Shown here piece after piece: positions 61,398 to 64,000 of a DNA stretch of 64,000 bases. Both the position numbers and the translations under genes were made by a program. Under the pieces are notes generated by a model. That model did no database searches. It saw only the letters and a program-made list of their open reading frames with translations, and was not told where the DNA came from. Each line of letters starts with the position of its first letter. Positions within the stretch are counted from its first letter, which is position 1. The stretch covers positions 695,001 through 759,000 of the forward strand of contig JACCIC010000138.1 in NCBI GenBank assembly GCA_018907035.1, given 5' to 3'. The stretch is from Sycobia sp. Sy_11. Its lineage: Eukaryota > Arthropoda > Insecta > Hymenoptera > Epichrysomallidae.

Positions 61398-61706
61398 ATG
61401 CTGGTGCTTCGTGTGCGACGCCACCGCCTGGCGGAGCTCGCGCATCAGGAGCCGGGTGAGCGGCTCCGCGGTCGTGGCAGGGCCCGGGGCCGCGGCCACC
61501 GGCGCACCGGCGATCGACAGCCGCACGACGACGACGCTGAGATTGTCCTCGGCCCCGTAAGCCTGGCCGAGGTCCTGGAGGCGCTTAGCCGCCAGCACGG
61601 GATTGGCCTCGGCGCGGGCCTCGCGCACCGCCTCCTGGACGCTGAGGACCTCCCAGAGGCGACGGTTGCCGATTATCACGAACTCGTCGTCGTCCTCGAG
61701 GATCAC
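61090..61706 (-). CDS. Phlpp: PHLPP phosphatase, exon with the end of the PP2C domain
   Basis: Third-from-last coding exon of a PH-domain leucine-rich-repeat protein phosphatase. In animals this enzyme dephosphorylates Akt, PKC and S6K and restrains insulin/PI3K signalling at membranes and in the cytosol. The exon begins after a TTTGTCAG acceptor and ends at CCAG|GTGGGC, giving 205 codons plus two bases. The first ~65 residues are the end of the PP2C fold, including DDDEFVIIGNRRLWEVLS and GAEDNLSVVVV, which keeps the late DN motif of PP2C enzymes. Next come an Ala/Pro linker, a poly-Gln run of about 14 (CTG repeat on the plus strand), a cysteine cluster (CTCPCC, then ACCCHAA) and a poly-Ala run. 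The Asp of the usual SDG metal motif is not present (GNRR), as expected for this divergent family. The family call rests on remembered similarity. Upstream exons are outside the window. Confidence 0.88.
61350..61393 (-). repeat. Coding CAG repeat (poly-Gln) in PHLPP
   Basis: CTG units on the plus strand, read as CAG codons in the first visible PHLPP exon. Confidence 0.92.
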
Positions 61707-64000
61707 CTGACAAATCATGGATCTTAAGTAGAATTTATACGCTTACGCACGAATTTTAACTGTATCCGTGGGAGAACAAAGCGCGAGAGGATGTCAATCG
61801 AGGATGTCGATCGACAACACAATCTATTCTGATTTAAATGCGTATTTTAGTGAAGCGAAATCGTCGATTGACCGGTATCGTTTCAAATATAAATTTCCCG
61901 AACGTTTCGTAAACAAGAAGTTATCGAAAATTTTATTTATAAATTTTTGATTATACGATAATTGACAATTTGATGATTTTGATCGATAGTTAGTAGCAGT
62001 GTACAATAGGTTAAGATAAAGGGTGCCATGAATTCAAATTTCGTAATAGATTAATTTTTAAGTAAAATATTTTTCAAAACAGAGAACTTTACTTAAGTAC
62101 TTCAGTACTTTACTTAATTGGTAAACTAATGAGAGACTATTATTATGAACCGATCCGGTAGGGATTGAGTAAATACTTACAATATCTATATTAAATATAT
62201 TGAAATTTGTATTATTGGATCAAAGCTGGTTTTTAATTACTGCCTTTCATATATTGTCTATTGAAGAGTTAAGCTTGTATCTTAGAAAGGATTAATGAAT
62301 GTTGTTTATAATATTAATTAAAAATTAATTAGTATTACGAACAATAAGTGAAGTCAAAAAGACCGAATGTTTCAAACCGAAAATTTCAATGAATGACACA
62401 TTAAACATAGGTACAAAAGTGAATGCTAATCATCCATCGTTATTAACAATAAATTAATCAAGATGGCAAATTAGTTAAAAAAGTAAAAATGATAAAAATA
62501 TATATAAGTGCAACTTTTATTGAGTTTTATTTATTATTAAAAGAATATATATAATATATCTATTCTTACATTACGTGTCAGAACATCTATGCAAATGCAA
62601 CAAATCCTAGCTTACCCAGACGTCATGAATCATTAATAATTCCAAAAATAATCCAGAGAAATATTAGATTGTAAAAATATTACATACAAAAGAAATATTA
62701 CATTTTGATATTTTTCTTTACACGACTGCTCGATTCCTCCCATCCCCCTCCCCCACGATGCGTAGAATTTTAAACGAAATTTTTACGGATTTTCGTATAT
62801 AAAGCGGAAATTTTTTACAGAAAGTCGTTTCGAACAGCATATAAAATTTCTAAGACGGTGAGTTTAGTCATTGTCTTATGATACAGGACACGTTTTCCGA
62901 TAGTTGTAAAAGGCGCGCGACAATGTCCGCGCCTCGCAATGAAAATAAAAAGAAAAGGAGGGGGGGGAAAGCTTAGGCGCCACTGCGTCGTTTCATAACT
63001 ATATATATATATACCATAAACCAGTTCGTTAGAAATCCGAATGAGATACGTATGTGAATACTGGGCAGACTTCAGGAATATGAACGCGTCCAACCGTATC
63101 TATGTCACATTAGAGCAGGATAATACGACACGGGAAAGACTTGGCTTAGAAGTCCCTTTTGACGTATTTTTTTTTCTTCTTTTTTCTTTTTGCTCGTTTT
63201 CGAACAACATTTTCGACTTGCCGCATCCTCGTCGAGTGTAAGAAAGACGTTAATGTCTTGCAAAAATTCGATAAGCCCGATAAATACAATTAGCTGGTAG
63301 GAAAATACTTGTTTTCTTCTTGAAATGAGCGAAGGCTTCATAAATTACGAATCAATGATAATGCTCGACAATTCGAATGCAAATAACTTATCCATGTCTT
63401 ATATTTCTCCGTAAAAAATTAGATTTGGTTCGTTTGCTATAATTCGAGAGGTGCAATTTTAGCAAGTATGTAATGAGGAAGTAGGTTTTTTGAGCTTAAG
63501 GCGCGCTTCAATGAAGTCATCACTGTTGAAGCGGGTAAAAAATTTTAACCGAAAACATTGACGTGTTAGGCGTTTTTGAAAATAATCCTCGTAACGTGCT
63601 ATATAACTACTAGGCATCCTAAATTTGAATTTGGCGAAAATCAGACGACTGCTTAATGATAAAGATAGGAAGCGTCCTCGTTGTTAAAATTAGAAATAAA
63701 TCATCGATAATTGTTGCAATTTCAACGAAGCGGCTGTCTGAAAATTAGTGATCATACATGTGCAGTCTAGCAGGATATTTCCGTACGTATCTTACACTAT
63801 TGTCGTTTTAAATTTTCGCTTTCTGGACAGCTCTAATAATAAAATCTCGTTTGATTCATTTTTCATTAAAAAAAGAAAAAAATCGCGTGCATATGATCTT
63901 AGCTACGTTTAATGTTGACGAAAAAATTTTATCATTTTTTATGTTTCCAGGTCGACGTTAAATTATATACATATACACCAAATTCAAAATAAATGATAGA
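61707..64000. other. Upstream PHLPP intron to the window edge
   Basis: AT-rich sequence 5' of the first visible PHLPP exon. I searched the minus strand for further PP2C-like coding sequence and found none, so the next upstream exon probably lies beyond 64000. Confidence 0.6.

Noticed and set aside
61014..61727. 237-codon plus-strand frame with a poly-Leu run
   Set aside because: Antisense shadow of the PHLPP exon; the minus strand has splice sites in phase and family similarity.

Overview
The window looks like nuclear DNA of an insect, most likely a hymenopteran. Host genes and gene remnants have GT-AG introns, R1-clade and mariner transposon fragments are present, and about forty (TA)n microsatellites sit in AT-rich DNA broken by short CpG-rich patches. 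Nothing bacterial, viral or organellar was recognised. The order-level assignment is an inference from base composition and element types. Gene density is very low. I see no tRNA, rRNA, CRISPR array or complete transposon.

Layout. 1-8.1 kb is AT-rich intergenic DNA, with a dense microsatellite cluster at 7.16-8.11 kb. 8.65-10.42 kb holds the decayed 3' half of an R1-like non-LTR retrotransposon (reverse transcriptase and C-terminal zinc motif). 11.9-15.75 kb is free of long microsatellites and has no recognised gene. 15.75-26.5 kb is intergenic and microsatellite-rich. 26.6-29.76 kb holds, on the minus strand, an unprocessed pseudogene matching the C-terminal part of the ribosome-biogenesis factor URB1/NPA1, with a decayed, internally deleted mariner wedged into it. 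29.8-47.2 kb is again intergenic. 47.2-48.9 kb carries a perfect 58-bp palindrome and a four-copy diverged tandem repeat. 49.1-50.73 kb holds the complementary 5' part of an R1-like element (ORF1/gag and the first codons of ORF2). It is followed at 50.84-51.34 kb by an intact, unrecognised 164-codon ORF.

52.4-61.7 kb contains the only clearly functional host gene: the last three coding exons of PHLPP on the minus strand. PHLPP is the PH-domain leucine-rich-repeat PP2C-type phosphatase that in animals dephosphorylates Akt and PKC kinases. The exons join in phase (61706-61090, 57286-56856, 52878-52415). They encode the end of the phosphatase domain, low-complexity poly-Q/H/A linkers, a conserved WEYMLEQNTQLLFDKELDTL block and a C-terminus ending TEL. 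The rest of the gene lies beyond the right edge.

No new multi-gene system was found. The observations most worth following are the unrecognised ORF at 50.84 kb, the URB1 pseudogene with its mariner, a recurring 17-bp GTAAAAT-N3-ATTTTAC palindrome confined to the right half, and an intron-like gap inside gag-adjacent sequence at 49.5 kb.
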